Part shown: positions 16,457-25,064 of the stretch, one piece after another
How positions within the stretch are numbered: position 1 is the first letter of the stretch
Layout of the letters: every line of letters begins with the position of its first letter
NCBI GenBank assembly: GCA_944393385.1
Contig: CALYAA010000004.1
Span: forward strand, 1-64,000
DNA length: 64,000 bases
Source of the DNA: an uncultured Clostridia bacterium
GTDB taxonomy: Bacteria; Bacillota; Clostridia; TANB77; CAG-508
Reading direction: 5' to 3'
The notes under the pieces: generated by a model
Database searches by the model: none
Seen by the model: the letters and a program-made list of their open reading frames with translations, nothing else
Told to the model about the DNA's origin: nothing
Translations under genes and position numbers: made by a program

Positions 16457-17929
16457 ATGAAATTAGTAAAAAATGAACTAATAAAAATATTTAAAAGAAA
16501 AAGTATATATGTATTATTATTAATTTCTATTATTATTGTTATTATTTATAATTATAATAATCCAGATCAAAATAAAAGTAGTATAAATTTAGGAACAAAA
16601 ACAATAAACATACAAGATATAGAAGAACAACTTGATTCATTTAAAAATAATATAGAATTATACATTACAAAAAAAGTAACAATTGAATTTTATAAAATAT
16701 ATAATAAATATGAAGAAAATTCATGGCAAAGATTTGCACTTAATGAAGATAGTGCATCATATGCTTTTGATGAATTGCAATATAATCATAATATAGAAAA
16801 AAATTTAAAGTTGATTTATGATTATGAATTAAATACTAGTACAGAAGTAACTATAAGCATTTATGAAAAAGCAAAAGAATATTTAAAAAAATACATTGAA
16901 GCATTAGACTCAAACGATTGGAAAAAATTTGTTGAATTAAAAATTCAAAACTTAGAAGAAATAAAAAATAATTTTAAATTAGAAAATACTGAAATATCAA
17001 ATATTAATATAGAAATAGAAGCAAATAAGCTAAGAATAAATAATAATATAATATTTGCAGATAATATTTTAAATTATTATTTAGAAGGATATAAAATGAC
17101 TTGTTATCAAATAGAAAACTCACCTAAGTATATTGATTCACAAGATAAACAACTTATAGAAAAAAGAGAATTATTAAAATATGCTATAAATAACAATATA
17201 ACTCAAGATATTTCTCAAGAAAACTTTAATGTAATTTTTGAAAATAAAATTGATGCAAGAATTTCTTTAATAAGAACATTTAGACATTTTGATATTATTT
17301 TAGTAATTACTATATTATATATATCATGTACAATAATAGTTGATGAAATAAATAAAGGAACTATAAAAGGATTATTAACAAAACCACATAAAAGATCGGA
17401 AATTATTATTTCTAAAATATTAGCATGTTTAATAACAATAATAGTGTTTATGATTTTTATTTTAATTACTCAATTTATCGTAGGTGGAATAATATTTGGA
17501 TTTGATAGTTATAATTTAAAATATATAGGTTATAATCACTATAGCAATAAAATAATAACCATGAATCTAATTTCATATGTTACATTAGTGGGTTTAGCAA
17601 AATTACCAATGTATATGATAATAAGCTTATTTGCAACATTTTTGAGTATAATCATTAATAATATTTCAATTACATTTATATTAACTTTAATTATATTTAT
17701 TGTTGGAAATTCTGCACTTAGTGAATGGTCAAAACTTGATTCTCTTGCAACAGTTACAAGATTTTTTATTACTAATAACTGGGACTTTAGTCAATATTTA
17801 TTTGGACAAGTCTCTGATGTAAATGGAGTAACTTTACCATTTTCAATTATTATTTATATAATTTATTCTGTAATAATCTTTGTTAGTGCAATAAAAATAT
17901 TTAATAGAAAAGACGTAAAAAATATTTAA
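16457..17929 (+). CDS. ABC-2 type permease with large extracytoplasmic domain
   Basis: 490 residues. The ATG at 16457 follows AAGGA by 11 bases; a TTG seven codons upstream is less likely. The start NELIKIFKRKSIYVLLLISII is the usual cytoplasmic lead-in and first membrane helix of ABC-2 permeases. About 240 polar, charged residues outside the membrane follow, then five or six helices from residue 275 on. The segment INKGTIKGLLTKPHKRSEIIISKI and the later FGFDSYNL match the permease at 20479-21363, so the two are paralogues. No ATPase lies beside it on this strand; the one at 19736-20467 could serve both. The substrate is unknown, perhaps a peptide. Confidence 0.8.
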   Translation: MKLVKNELIKIFKRKSIYVLLLISIIIVIIYNYNNPDQNKSSINLGTKTINIQDIEEQLDSFKNNIELYITKKVTIEFYKIYNKYEENSWQRFALNEDSASYAFDELQYNHNIEKNLKLIYDYELNTSTEVTISIYEKAKEYLKKYIEALDSNDWKKFVELKIQNLEEIKNNFKLENTEISNINIEIEANKLRINNNIIFADNILNYYLEGYKMTCYQIENSPKYIDSQDKQLIEKRELLKYAINNNITQDISQENFNVIFENKIDARISLIRTFRHFDIILVITILYISCTIIVDEINKGTIKGLLTKPHKRSEIIISKILACLITIIVFMIFILITQFIVGGIIFGFDSYNLKYIGYNHYSNKIITMNLISYVTLVGLAKLPMYMIISLFATFLSIIINNISITFILTLIIFIVGNSALSEWSKLDSLATVTRFFITNNWDFSQYLFGQVSDVNGVTLPFSIIIYIIYSVIIFVSAIKIFNRKDVKNI

Positions 17930-17931
17930 AA

Positions 17932-17982
17932 AATCCTTAGGATAACAAAAAATATATTTGAATTTTTGTTACCCTAAGGATA
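17932..17982. terminator. Strong bidirectional terminator
   Basis: A stem of about 18 bp (ATCCTTAGG and TAACAAAAA with its complement) between convergent genes at 16457-17929 (+) and 17987-18706 (-), with A/T runs on both sides. Confidence 0.85.
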
Positions 17983-17986
17983 AAAT

Positions 17987-18706
17987 TTAATTATACATAA
18001 GAATCTTATTTAATATAGTACTTATTACCAATTTAGGTTTTGGTTTTATAGTTGTATATAAATTAAAATATTGTTTTAGTCGAGTTTCATCACATTCATA
18101 AAACATACACTCTGTCGCTATGCTTATATTACATTTAATATTATTTAAAGTTTTATTATACTTTTTTGCAATAATAGGATAAATATTCTTGTTCAAATTA
18201 TCTGTTATATTATTGTTATAGTATATAATAGAAATAATTTCACTTAAATATTTTGTACCTACATAAGATAAATTATAACCTATATATTCTAATTCTGTAT
18301 TAATTTTACTTATTAATACAGAATTACTTGCTTTACAATTTTTCTGAATAGCAATTTCATTTAATTTTAAAAAAATTGTAGATATATCTTCTGTATAGTT
18401 AAAATAACAATATACAAAAAAATCCGGTCTTAAATTATTACTATTATCTGATAATATAATCATTGATTTCTTATACTTTTCAAAAAAACAGTTGGAAATA
18501 CAATGTAATTTAAATAAAATTTCATCAATAATATCTTTAGTTTTTATTAAAACTAAATCAATTGTTCCCTTATTTAAAATATCTATTCCTTTAGAAAGTG
18601 TATTCACTATATAATGTAACCTTAATTGAGTGTCATTTTGAGAAATATAATTAAGTAAATCGTCAGTATGTTTAATATCATCATCTATTATTAGCAAATT
18701 CAACAT
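17987..18706 (-). CDS. Spo0A-like regulator with degenerate receiver
   Basis: 239 residues. Residues 1-115 have the length and pattern of a receiver domain, with the acidic pocket (LIIDDD, 5-10) kept. The phosphorylation site is lost: the residue aligned with Asp55 of the next gene is Lys (LVLIKTKDI). The C-terminal 95 residues resemble the Spo0A DNA-binding domain: IGYNLSYVGTKYLSEII, NKNIYPIIAKKYNKTLNNIK and the end KPKLVISTILNKIL. It is therefore probably a phosphorylation-independent regulator, or a partner that heterodimerises with its neighbour. TTTGGAGG precedes the ATG. It is a paralogue of 18886-19623. Confidence 0.75.
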   Translation of the reverse strand: MLNLLIIDDDIKHTDDLLNYISQNDTQLRLHYIVNTLSKGIDILNKGTIDLVLIKTKDIIDEILFKLHCISNCFFEKYKKSMIILSDNSNNLRPDFFVYCYFNYTEDISTIFLKLNEIAIQKNCKASNSVLISKINTELEYIGYNLSYVGTKYLSEIISIIYYNNNITDNLNKNIYPIIAKKYNKTLNNIKCNISIATECMFYECDETRLKQYFNLYTTIKPKPKLVISTILNKILMYN

Positions 18707-18885
18707 ATTATTATAGCCTCCAAATCTTTTTATTATTCTCTTTTAATTAATTACTAGTAAATTACTCAAAACTTAATAATACTAGTATAAATTTTTGACA
18801 CTATTTTACAATATTTTATTATTTAATGCAAAAAAGTGAAAAAAAGATAATTTTTTTACTCATTTGAAAGCAAACACAATATAAT

Positions 18886-19623
18886 CTATGTTTCTTGTTC
18901 TAGTTTTCTAAGTATTGTACTTATAACTAATTTAGGCTTTATTTTTTTATCAATATAATATCCAAAATATTTTTTTACTTTTTGTTTTTCAATAATATTT
19001 TCTACTTGTTTAGTTGCTCTAATAATATCACATTTAATTGTATTTGTTGTTGTATTATTATTTTTAGCTATTATTGGATAAATATCTCTTTCTAGCTTTA
19101 TGTTTCTTTTATTAGTTGAACTATATAATAAATAAATACAATCAGCTAAATAACTAGTTCCTAGATATTTAATATTATAACCTATATTAACCAACTCTCT
19201 ATCTATTTTTTCAATTATTTTTGAATCATTTTTTTTTGAAAAAAATTCTTTTTCTTTACTGATTTCATTAACCTGTTTTACAACCTCATCTAGTATTTGA
19301 GTTTTGTCTATATAACTATATACAAATGGATTGCCAATTATTTTTTCTAACATATTCATTTCTCCAGAAACAACTATAATAGATTGTATATATTCTTCTC
19401 TTTTATTTTTTTGTATAAAATCTAAAATTTCTATTCCATTATATTTTGGTAAATTTAAGTCTAACAAAATAATATCTATTTTTTCTTTTCCTAGTATATT
19501 TATTGCTTCTTCACCATCTGTTGCAATCATACACAATCTTAATTGTTGGTTTGATTGAACTACTTTATTAATTAATGTCTTAGCAAATATTATATTATCT
19601 TCTACAACCAACATATTTAACAT
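18886..19623 (-). CDS. Spo0A-like response regulator
   Basis: 245 residues. It has an intact receiver: acidic pair E8-D9, phospho-acceptor D55 in IILLDLNLPKYNGIEIL, S86 in VVSGE and K107 in YIDKTQI. After a linker, residues about 145-245 match the Spo0A C-terminal effector domain (IGYNIKYLGTSYLADCIYLL, RDIYPIIAKNNNTTTNTIKCDIIRAT, KPKLVISTILRKL). True Spo0A is somewhat longer and more conserved, so this looks like a specialised relative controlling a local target. AAAGGAG precedes the ATG. No histidine kinase is in the window. The neighbours are ABC exporter genes. Confidence 0.8.
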   Translation of the reverse strand: MLNMLVVEDNIIFAKTLINKVVQSNQQLRLCMIATDGEEAINILGKEKIDIILLDLNLPKYNGIEILDFIQKNKREEYIQSIIVVSGEMNMLEKIIGNPFVYSYIDKTQILDEVVKQVNEISKEKEFFSKKNDSKIIEKIDRELVNIGYNIKYLGTSYLADCIYLLYSSTNKRNIKLERDIYPIIAKNNNTTTNTIKCDIIRATKQVENIIEKQKVKKYFGYYIDKKIKPKLVISTILRKLEQET

Positions 19624-19735
19624 AATATTTCTCCTTTTAATTCATCTCTTATTTATATTATAAATTCTAATTTATTATCTAAATAAAATATTATACATTT
19701 TTTATTTCTTTTTTATTAGTTCATTTTGTACAAGC

Positions 19736-20467
19736 TTAAACAATTTTATTTTCACCTACTTTTTTTATAAATGCTTCTTCTGATGATAGTTTTTCTCCAT
19801 TTTCTGAAGTCTTAAATTCATCTATTGTCTCATCTACAATCATTTTTCCATTTTTTATTGCTATAATTCTGTTACATAAGTTATCAATTTCTGTTAAATT
19901 ATGGCTTGAAATAATAATTGCTATCCCTTGATGTGATAAATTTTTTATTAAGTTTCTTATTTCTATTATTCCTTCTACATCTAAACCATTTGTAGGCTCA
20001 TCTAATATTAATAGTTCTGGATTATTTATTATTGCTTCTGCAATTCCTAGTCTTTGTCTCATTCCTAATGAATAAGTTGATACTTTGTCTTTTATTCTAT
20101 TTTCTAATCCTACTATTTTTGCTACTTCATCTATTCTACTTTTTGTTATTCCTTTATAATTGTTAGCTGTTATTTTTAAATTATCATATCCTGATAAATA
20201 CATATATGCATCTGGATTTTCTACTATTGCTCCAACTTTTTCTATAGCTTTTACAAAATCTTTTTTTATATCATATCCATTTATAGTTACTTTTCCTTCT
20301 GTTAAGTTTATTAAACCTAAAATAGATTTTATTATTGTTGTTTTTCCAGCTCCATTTGGTCCTATTAATCCAACAACTTCTCCCTTATCTACTGAAAATG
20401 AAATATTTTCTATAATTACTTTTCTTTTTACTTGCTTTTTTAAATTTTCACATACTAAAATTTTCAT
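19736..20467 (-). CDS. ABC transporter ATPase (BcrA/lantibiotic-exporter type)
   Basis: 243 residues. Walker A is GPNGAGKTTIIK (about 36-47). The Q-loop region is IVENPDAYMYLSGYDNL, the signature YSLGMRQRLGIAEA (about 132-145), Walker B LLILDEPTNGLD and the H-loop SSHNLTE. The short form and the DAYMYLSGYDNL stretch are typical of ATPases paired with ABC-2 permeases in bacitracin or lantibiotic resistance and export. It starts 11 bp after the permease at 20479-21363, with an AGGGGTG site, so the two form an exporter. Confidence 0.9.
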   Translation of the reverse strand: MKILVCENLKKQVKRKVIIENISFSVDKGEVVGLIGPNGAGKTTIIKSILGLINLTEGKVTINGYDIKKDFVKAIEKVGAIVENPDAYMYLSGYDNLKITANNYKGITKSRIDEVAKIVGLENRIKDKVSTYSLGMRQRLGIAEAIINNPELLILDEPTNGLDVEGIIEIRNLIKNLSHQGIAIIISSHNLTEIDNLCNRIIAIKNGKMIVDETIDEFKTSENGEKLSSEEAFIKKVGENKIV

Positions 20468-20478
20468 TATTTACACCC

Positions 20479-21363
20479 CTATTCATTTTTTACATCTTTA
20501 TTTTGAAATATTACTAATGATAACATGTCAATTATAATTGCAAAAACAATTAATATTATTGGTGAATATTCAATATTAGAATAATTAAATATAATATATA
20601 TTCCTAAAGAAATTAGAATATTTAATGCTATATTACTTGTAAATGAACTAATTAGTATGCCTATAGCAATTAATAATATATACAATGATACTTTATTAAT
20701 TATTAAATTTATCATATAATAAGATAAGTTCATAACATTTATACTTTGATCTGCTTTATTATATATTATTGCATCTAAACTATAACTATCAAATCCAAAT
20801 ATTAAACCACCAATTGTATATTGTAATAAAACCATAAATACTATAATTATAATTACAATAAATATATTTGTTATTATTTTTGAACACATAATCTTTGCTC
20901 TTTTATGAGGCTTTACAAATAAGTTTTTTATTGTTCCTTTGCTATATTCTTCAGAAATAATTGTACTAGATATTGCAATAACTATAAAAACAAAAATGAT
21001 ATCAAAATTGTCAAAAATTTTCATTAATATTATTCTTGCATCTTTTGGTAATGGTGCATTTGTATTTTCCGAGTTTAATAATATGTTATATTGTATATTA
21101 TTTTCAACTGCATATTTTTCAAGTGCCATTCTTTCAACAATTTCTTCATATTTTTCATCATCTATGTTTTTTTGATACTCTAAATATGATTTATCTCTTT
21201 CATATCCTTTTTCATATTGTTTTACGATATCATCAACTTTTGGATTTGTTATTTTTTGAAACAAGCTATAACCTACTATCATTAAAATTCCTATTAATAA
21301 TAATATGTATATATTTTTTCTTTTAAATATTTTTATTAATTCATTTTCTATTAATTTTTTCAT
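20479..21363 (-). CDS. ABC-2 type permease partner of the BcrA-like ATPase
   Basis: 294 residues from the ATG at 21363, which follows AAAGGAG by five bases; a longer frame has no ribosome site. It starts NELIKIFKRKNIYILLLIGI with the first helix. A short charged extracytoplasmic loop (about residues 35-105) follows, then five helices. EYSKGTIKNLFVKPHKRAKIM and FGFDSYSLDAI match the plus-strand permease at 16457, whose loop is much larger. With the ATPase it forms a two-gene exporter; the neighbouring Spo0A-like regulators may control it. Confidence 0.88.
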   Translation of the reverse strand: MKKLIENELIKIFKRKNIYILLLIGILMIVGYSLFQKITNPKVDDIVKQYEKGYERDKSYLEYQKNIDDEKYEEIVERMALEKYAVENNIQYNILLNSENTNAPLPKDARIILMKIFDNFDIIFVFIVIAISSTIISEEYSKGTIKNLFVKPHKRAKIMCSKIITNIFIVIIIIVFMVLLQYTIGGLIFGFDSYSLDAIIYNKADQSINVMNLSYYMINLIINKVSLYILLIAIGILISSFTSNIALNILISLGIYIIFNYSNIEYSPIILIVFAIIIDMLSLVIFQNKDVKNE

Positions 21364-21460
21364 TTTTTCTCCTTTATTTTCTGAATAAATATTACCATAT
21401 ATATTTAATATTTTCAATCAAAAATAAAATAAATCCCAAAAAAGTAAATTTTTTGTATAT

Positions 21461-21489
21461 TTGCATTTTTGCCCAAAATATGTTATAAT
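21461..21489 (+). promoter_or_regulatory. Promoter with palindromic spacer
   Basis: TTGCAT (21461-21466), a 17-bp spacer and TATAAT (21484-21489). The spacer holds the palindrome TTTTGCCCAAAA and continues TATGT. The promoter at 32653-32681 has the same spacer apart from two bases. Confidence 0.6.
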
Positions 21490-21561
21490 TAGAAGTGTTA
21501 GCATTTATTGTAAATAAAACAAATTATAAAATGAAACATTGAATTGAAAGGATATTAATTA

Positions 21562-21894
21562 ATGGAATTAATTATTATAATATATATTTTAATATTTATA
21601 ATTTTTGCATTATGTGCATTTGCTGTTATGCAGATAAAACTTGCAGGAATAAATGTTAAAGATTTCTGGAGTTTTATTGAAGCAAACCAAATTTTAGATA
21701 AATTATACGAGTTTTCTCAAAAGTATAAAACATTAACACCTCAGCAAAAAGTTGTTTATTTAATGGAAGCTGAAAAAGTTTTTACTGCTTTTGATAAAAT
21801 ACCTAATATTGTTTGGGAAGATGAATTTAAAAAATATGATGAAGTTTTGAAAAAATATAAAGAGATAAAATTAGAAAAATGGATATCAAATTAA
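21562..21894 (+). CDS. Small single-pass membrane protein, unknown
   Basis: 110 residues. A hydrophobic helix at residues 2-25 (LIIIIYILIFIIFALCAFAV) is followed by a charged, helical cytoplasmic-type domain (NQILDKLYEFSQKYKTLTPQQKVVYLMEAEKVF...). There is no export signal beyond the anchor. I do not recognise a family. GAAAGGA precedes the ATG. It is on the plus strand, convergent with clpC, and has its own promoter and terminator. Confidence 0.65.
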   Translation: MELIIIIYILIFIIFALCAFAVMQIKLAGINVKDFWSFIEANQILDKLYEFSQKYKTLTPQQKVVYLMEAEKVFTAFDKIPNIVWEDEFKKYDEVLKKYKEIKLEKWISN

Positions 21895-21907
21895 TATCCA
21901 TTTTTTT
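21875..21907. terminator. Terminator shared by the small membrane protein and clpC
   Basis: AAAAATGGATAT and ATATCCATTTTT flank a short loop and overlap the stop of the plus-strand gene. A/T runs on both sides allow it to act in both directions. Confidence 0.75.
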
Positions 21908-24314
21908 AGTTTAATTTAAATATAAATTCTTTATTCCTTACAATTTTGCCATTTAAAATATCTTCTGCTATTTTATCTTCAACAAGTTCTTGTATTGCTC
22001 TTCTTAAGGGTCTTGCACCATAGTTTTTGTCAATTTTTGTTTTTGAAATATTTTCTGCAACAGAAGAGTCAATTTTAATTAAATAACTTTTTTCTTCAAG
22101 TCTTCTTTCAACTTGATTTAGCATAATTTGAGCTATTTGAGTAATTTCACTTTCCTCTAACTTATGAAATACAATTATTTCATCTATTCTATTTATAAAC
22201 TCTGGTCTGAATTCTCTTTTTAATTCTTTCATAATTTCTTCTTTAGTTTCTTCATATTCTTTTGTATCTGAATTTTTTCCATTTTCAAATCCTAATACTT
22301 TTTTATCTGTCATATATTTTGCTCCAATGTTTGATGTCATAATAATAATTGTATTCTTAAAATCAACTTCTCTTCCTTGAGAATCTGTAAGTCTTCCATC
22401 TTCTAATATTTGTAATAATAAATTCATAACGTCTTGATGTGCTTTTTCTATTTCATCAAATAAAATAAGGGAATATGGTTTTCTTCTGACCTTTTCTGTT
22501 AGTTGCCCTCCATTGTCAAATCCTACATATCCTGGAGGAGCTCCTATAATTTTAGATATAGAATGTGGTTCCATATATTCAGACATATCAAGTCTTATCA
22601 TTGTGTTTTCATTATCAAATATACTTTCTGCTAAGGCTTTTGATAATTCTGTTTTTCCAACTCCAGTTGGTCCAAGAAATAAAAATGAGCCTATTGGTCT
22701 TTTAGGGTCTTTTAAACCAATTCTTCCTCTTTTTATTGCTTTTGCAACCGCTTCTACTGCTTCATTTTGACCTATTACTCTTTTATGCAAATTCTCTTCT
22801 AAGTGTTTCATTTTTTCATTCTCATCTTCATTTAATCTTTGAATTGGAATTCCAGTCCATTTAGAAATAACTTCTGCAATATTTTCTTCATGAATTTCTG
22901 TTATATCGACATCTTTTTGTTTTTCCCAAATTTTAATGTTTTGTTCTAACTTTATTTTCATTTCATTTTCTTTATCTCTTAAGCTCGCTGCTTTTTCAAA
23001 CTGTTGGCTTAAAATTGCTTCATCTTTTTCTTTTTCTATTTTATCTATTTCTTCTTGTAACTTTTTTATTTCATCTGGTTCTATAAACTTTCTCGTTCTA
23101 ATTTTTGATGCCGATTCATCTATTAAATCTATTGCTTTATCTGGTAAGTATCTATCAGTAATATATCTTATTGATAATTTTGTTGCAGATTTTATTGCTT
23201 CATCAGTTATTTTTACATTATGATGTGCTTCGTATTTGTCTCTAATTCCATATAATATTTCTATTGTTTCTGTTTCTGTTGGTTCATCTACTTGTATAGT
23301 TGTGAATCTTCTTTCTAAAGCAGAATCTTTTTCTATATATTTTCTATATTCTTCCAATGTTGTAGCACCTATTAATTGGATTTCTCCTCTTGCTAATAAA
23401 GGTTTTAAAATATTAGCTGCATCTATTGCTCCTTCTGCAGCTCCAGCACCAACTATAGTATGTATTTCATCTATGAATAGTATAATATTTCCTGCTTTTT
23501 TAACTTCATTTAAAGCTTTTTTTATTCTATCTTCAAAATCGCCTCTATATTTTGTTCCTGCTACCATCCCAGAAAGATCCATACTAACAATTCTTTTATC
23601 AACTAAATTTTGTGGTACATTTCCTATTACAATTTTTTCTGCTAATCCCTCAACAATTGCTGTTTTTCCAACTCCTGGTTCTCCTATTAAGCATGGATTA
23701 TTTTTTGTTCTTCTTGATAGAATTTCTATTATTCTTTCTATTTCTTTATCTCTTCCAACAATGTTGTCAAACTTTCCTTCTTCTGCTTTTTCAGTAATAT
23801 CTTCTCCAAATTGATTTAAAATTGGAGTTTGAGAATTTTTATATTTATTATTTTTTATTTCTTTATTATTTTCTATATCTACCTCTTCATTTATTACTTT
23901 TGCTATTTCATTATATATCTGTGGTATTTCTACATTTAATTCCAAAATTATTTTTGTTGCAATACTATCTTCTTCTTTTAAAATAGCTAATAATAAATGT
24001 TCTGTTCCTATATAATTAAAACCTATTCTTCTTGCCTCTATAAACGCATTTTCTAATATTCTTTTACTTCTTGGAGTAAATCCTAATGATTCTTGTATTT
24101 CTCTTCCATTTCCTAGCATTTCTTGTATTTCTTTTAACACTTTTTCTGCTGTAATTCCTTTATTTGTTAAAACTTTAGAAGCAACACCTTCTCCTTCTTT
24201 AACTAGTCCATATAAAATGTGCTCTGTTCCAATATAGTTATGACCTAACTCTATTGATTTATCATTTGCAATTTCAATAACCTTTTTTGCTCTATTAGTA
24301 AATTTATACACCAT
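21906..24314 (-). CDS. clpC: Clp protease ATPase subunit ClpC
   Basis: 802 residues from the ATG at 24314, which an AAAGGA site supports. It is an AAA+ unfoldase that feeds ClpP. Two Clp-N repeats (FTNRAKKVIEIANDKSIELGHNYIGTEHILYGL and a second copy) lie at 1-145. AAA1 has Walker A GEPGVGKT and Walker [13 protein letters not shown]-type segment (LSQQFEKAASLRDKENEM) lies in the middle domain and marks ClpC rather than ClpA. AAA2 has [12 protein letters not shown] and LFDEIEKAH. The ctsR-mcsA-mcsB genes that often precede it are absent; a 70-residue protein is upstream instead. Confidence 0.95.
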   Translation of the reverse strand: MVYKFTNRAKKVIEIANDKSIELGHNYIGTEHILYGLVKEGEGVASKVLTNKGITAEKVLKEIQEMLGNGREIQESLGFTPRSKRILENAFIEARRIGFNYIGTEHLLLAILKEEDSIATKIILELNVEIPQIYNEIAKVINEEVDIENNKEIKNNKYKNSQTPILNQFGEDITEKAEEGKFDNIVGRDKEIERIIEILSRRTKNNPCLIGEPGVGKTAIVEGLAEKIVIGNVPQNLVDKRIVSMDLSGMVAGTKYRGDFEDRIKKALNEVKKAGNIILFIDEIHTIVGAGAAEGAIDAANILKPLLARGEIQLIGATTLEEYRKYIEKDSALERRFTTIQVDEPTETETIEILYGIRDKYEAHHNVKITDEAIKSATKLSIRYITDRYLPDKAIDLIDESASKIRTRKFIEPDEIKKLQEEIDKIEKEKDEAILSQQFEKAASLRDKENEMKIKLEQNIKIWEKQKDVDITEIHEENIAEVISKWTGIPIQRLNEDENEKMKHLEENLHKRVIGQNEAVEAVAKAIKRGRIGLKDPKRPIGSFLFLGPTGVGKTELSKALAESIFDNENTMIRLDMSEYMEPHSISKIIGAPPGYVGFDNGGQLTEKVRRKPYSLILFDEIEKAHQDVMNLLLQILEDGRLTDSQGREVDFKNTIIIMTSNIGAKYMTDKKVLGFENGKNSDTKEYEETKEEIMKELKREFRPEFINRIDEIIVFHKLEESEITQIAQIMLNQVERRLEEKSYLIKIDSSVAENISKTKIDKNYGARPLRRAIQELVEDKIAEDILNGKIVRNKEFIFKLN

Positions 24315-24362
24315 ATTTAATATCATTCCTTTCACAAAGCTCTAATTGACTGGAATTTGTAT

Positions 24363-24575
24363 TTATTCTTCAATATTATTTTTTTCTTGAACATTCTTTT
24401 TTTCTTGAACATTCTTTTTTTTGTTCTCTTTTGGCTTTGTCATATTGGCTAATTCTTCTGCCTTTTCTTTTTGTTTTGGTAATGATACCCATGCAAAATA
24501 CGATGATACAAATTCCCCATATTGTGTTGCATCTTCTCCTACTTCAGGATGTGATTGTTTTTGTTTTTTACTCAT
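24363..24575 (-). CDS. Small charged protein upstream of clpC
   Basis: 70 residues from an ATG 11 bases after AGAAAGGA. It is hydrophilic, with a central aromatic stretch (YGEFVSSYFAWVSLPKQ) and a Lys/Glu/Asn-rich tail. In the tail, VQEKKN is repeated because of a 21-bp tandem DNA duplication near 24385-24420. I do not recognise a family. It is 48 bp from clpC and probably cotranscribed, so an adaptor role is conceivable but unsupported. Its promoter and leader closely match those of the VanX-like gene at 40478-41287. Confidence 0.6.
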   Translation of the reverse strand: MSKKQKQSHPEVGEDATQYGEFVSSYFAWVSLPKQKEKAEELANMTKPKENKKKNVQEKKNVQEKNNIEE

Positions 24576-24589
24576 AAAAAATTTATTCC

Positions 24590-24632
24590 TTTCTAAAGCA
24601 CACATAGTTATGAAACCAATTTTTTCAAACTA
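24590..24632 (-). promoter_or_regulatory. Promoter/leader element shared with 41313-41347
   Basis: On the minus strand it reads TTAGTTTGAAA, then about 14 bases, then ATAACTATGTGT, a short gap and AAAGGAAT. The same order and spacing occur before the VanX-like gene. TTGAAA and a 17-base spacer to TATGTG could be a weak sigma-A-type or alternative-sigma promoter. Confidence 0.5.
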
Positions 24633-24669
24633 AAAAGCACTCCTTTTATATAAGGTATGTGCTTTTTTT
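24632..24669 (-). terminator. Terminator after spoVM
   Basis: AAAAAGCAC pairs with GTGCTTTTT. The gene ending just before it on the minus strand is spoVM (stop at 24685). The plus side also carries a T-run. Confidence 0.65.
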
Positions 24670-24684
24670 ATTTTTTTTATTCAC

Positions 24685-24759
24685 TTAATCTTTAATTCCA
24701 AATAATAATTTTACAATTCCTCTTAAACATTTTGGAACTTTTTTTACAACTATAGTCAT
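24685..24759 (-). CDS. spoVM: SpoVM-like spore-coat anchoring micropeptide
   Basis: 24 codons with a strong GGAGG site five bases before the ATG. Its core VPKCLRGIVKLLFG lines up with LPKFLGGIVRAMLG of B. subtilis SpoVM, keeping the Pro-Lys, the Gly-Ile-Val and the amphipathic spacing. SpoVM is an amphipathic helix that binds the curved forespore membrane and recruits SpoIVA to start coat assembly. It is two codons shorter and has Cys and Arg where the B. subtilis peptide has Phe and Gly. The match is by eye, but length, RBS and pattern all agree. Confidence 0.75.
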   Translation of the reverse strand: MTIVVKKVPKCLRGIVKLLFGIKD

Positions 24760-24781
24760 ATGTACCTCCTTTTTTGCTTTC

Positions 24782-24928
24782 TTAACAGAGTAGCCATAAT
24801 ATTCCTACAAGTATTACTATTACCCCTATTAAAAAGAGCCACCCAGTTATTGGAAGGAATAATGCTAGTAATATTCCTATTCCTAGTCCTACTAGACATA
24901 CTCCAAATGTCTTTTTTAAAATTTTCAT
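24782..24928 (-). CDS. 48-residue hydrophobic membrane protein upstream of spoVM
   Basis: 48 codons with TTGGAGG eight bases before the ATG. A basic start (MKILKKTFG) is followed by two hydrophobic stretches split at PITGW: VCLVGLGIGILLALFL and LFLIGVIVILVGILWLL. This is a probable hairpin of two membrane helices. It ends 22 bp before spoVM and shares its terminator, so the two form a small operon. I do not recognise the family; a sporulation role is suggested only by the neighbour. Confidence 0.65.
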   Translation of the reverse strand: MKILKKTFGVCLVGLGIGILLALFLPITGWLFLIGVIVILVGILWLLC

Positions 24929-25064
24929 TATGATTTCCTCCAACTTTTTATATATTATATTAATTTTAATTTAAAGTTGTGATTTATGTAGAATTTTATT
25001 TTTTTAATTCTAAAATCATATTAATAAGCCTTTCATAATATTATTATTTGAAAGGTTATTTAAA

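Noticed and set aside
23236-23814. Open frame of 192 codons on the plus strand
   Set aside because: It lies opposite clpC and its Ser/Ile/Phe-rich reading is the usual shadow of a conserved AAA+ gene.
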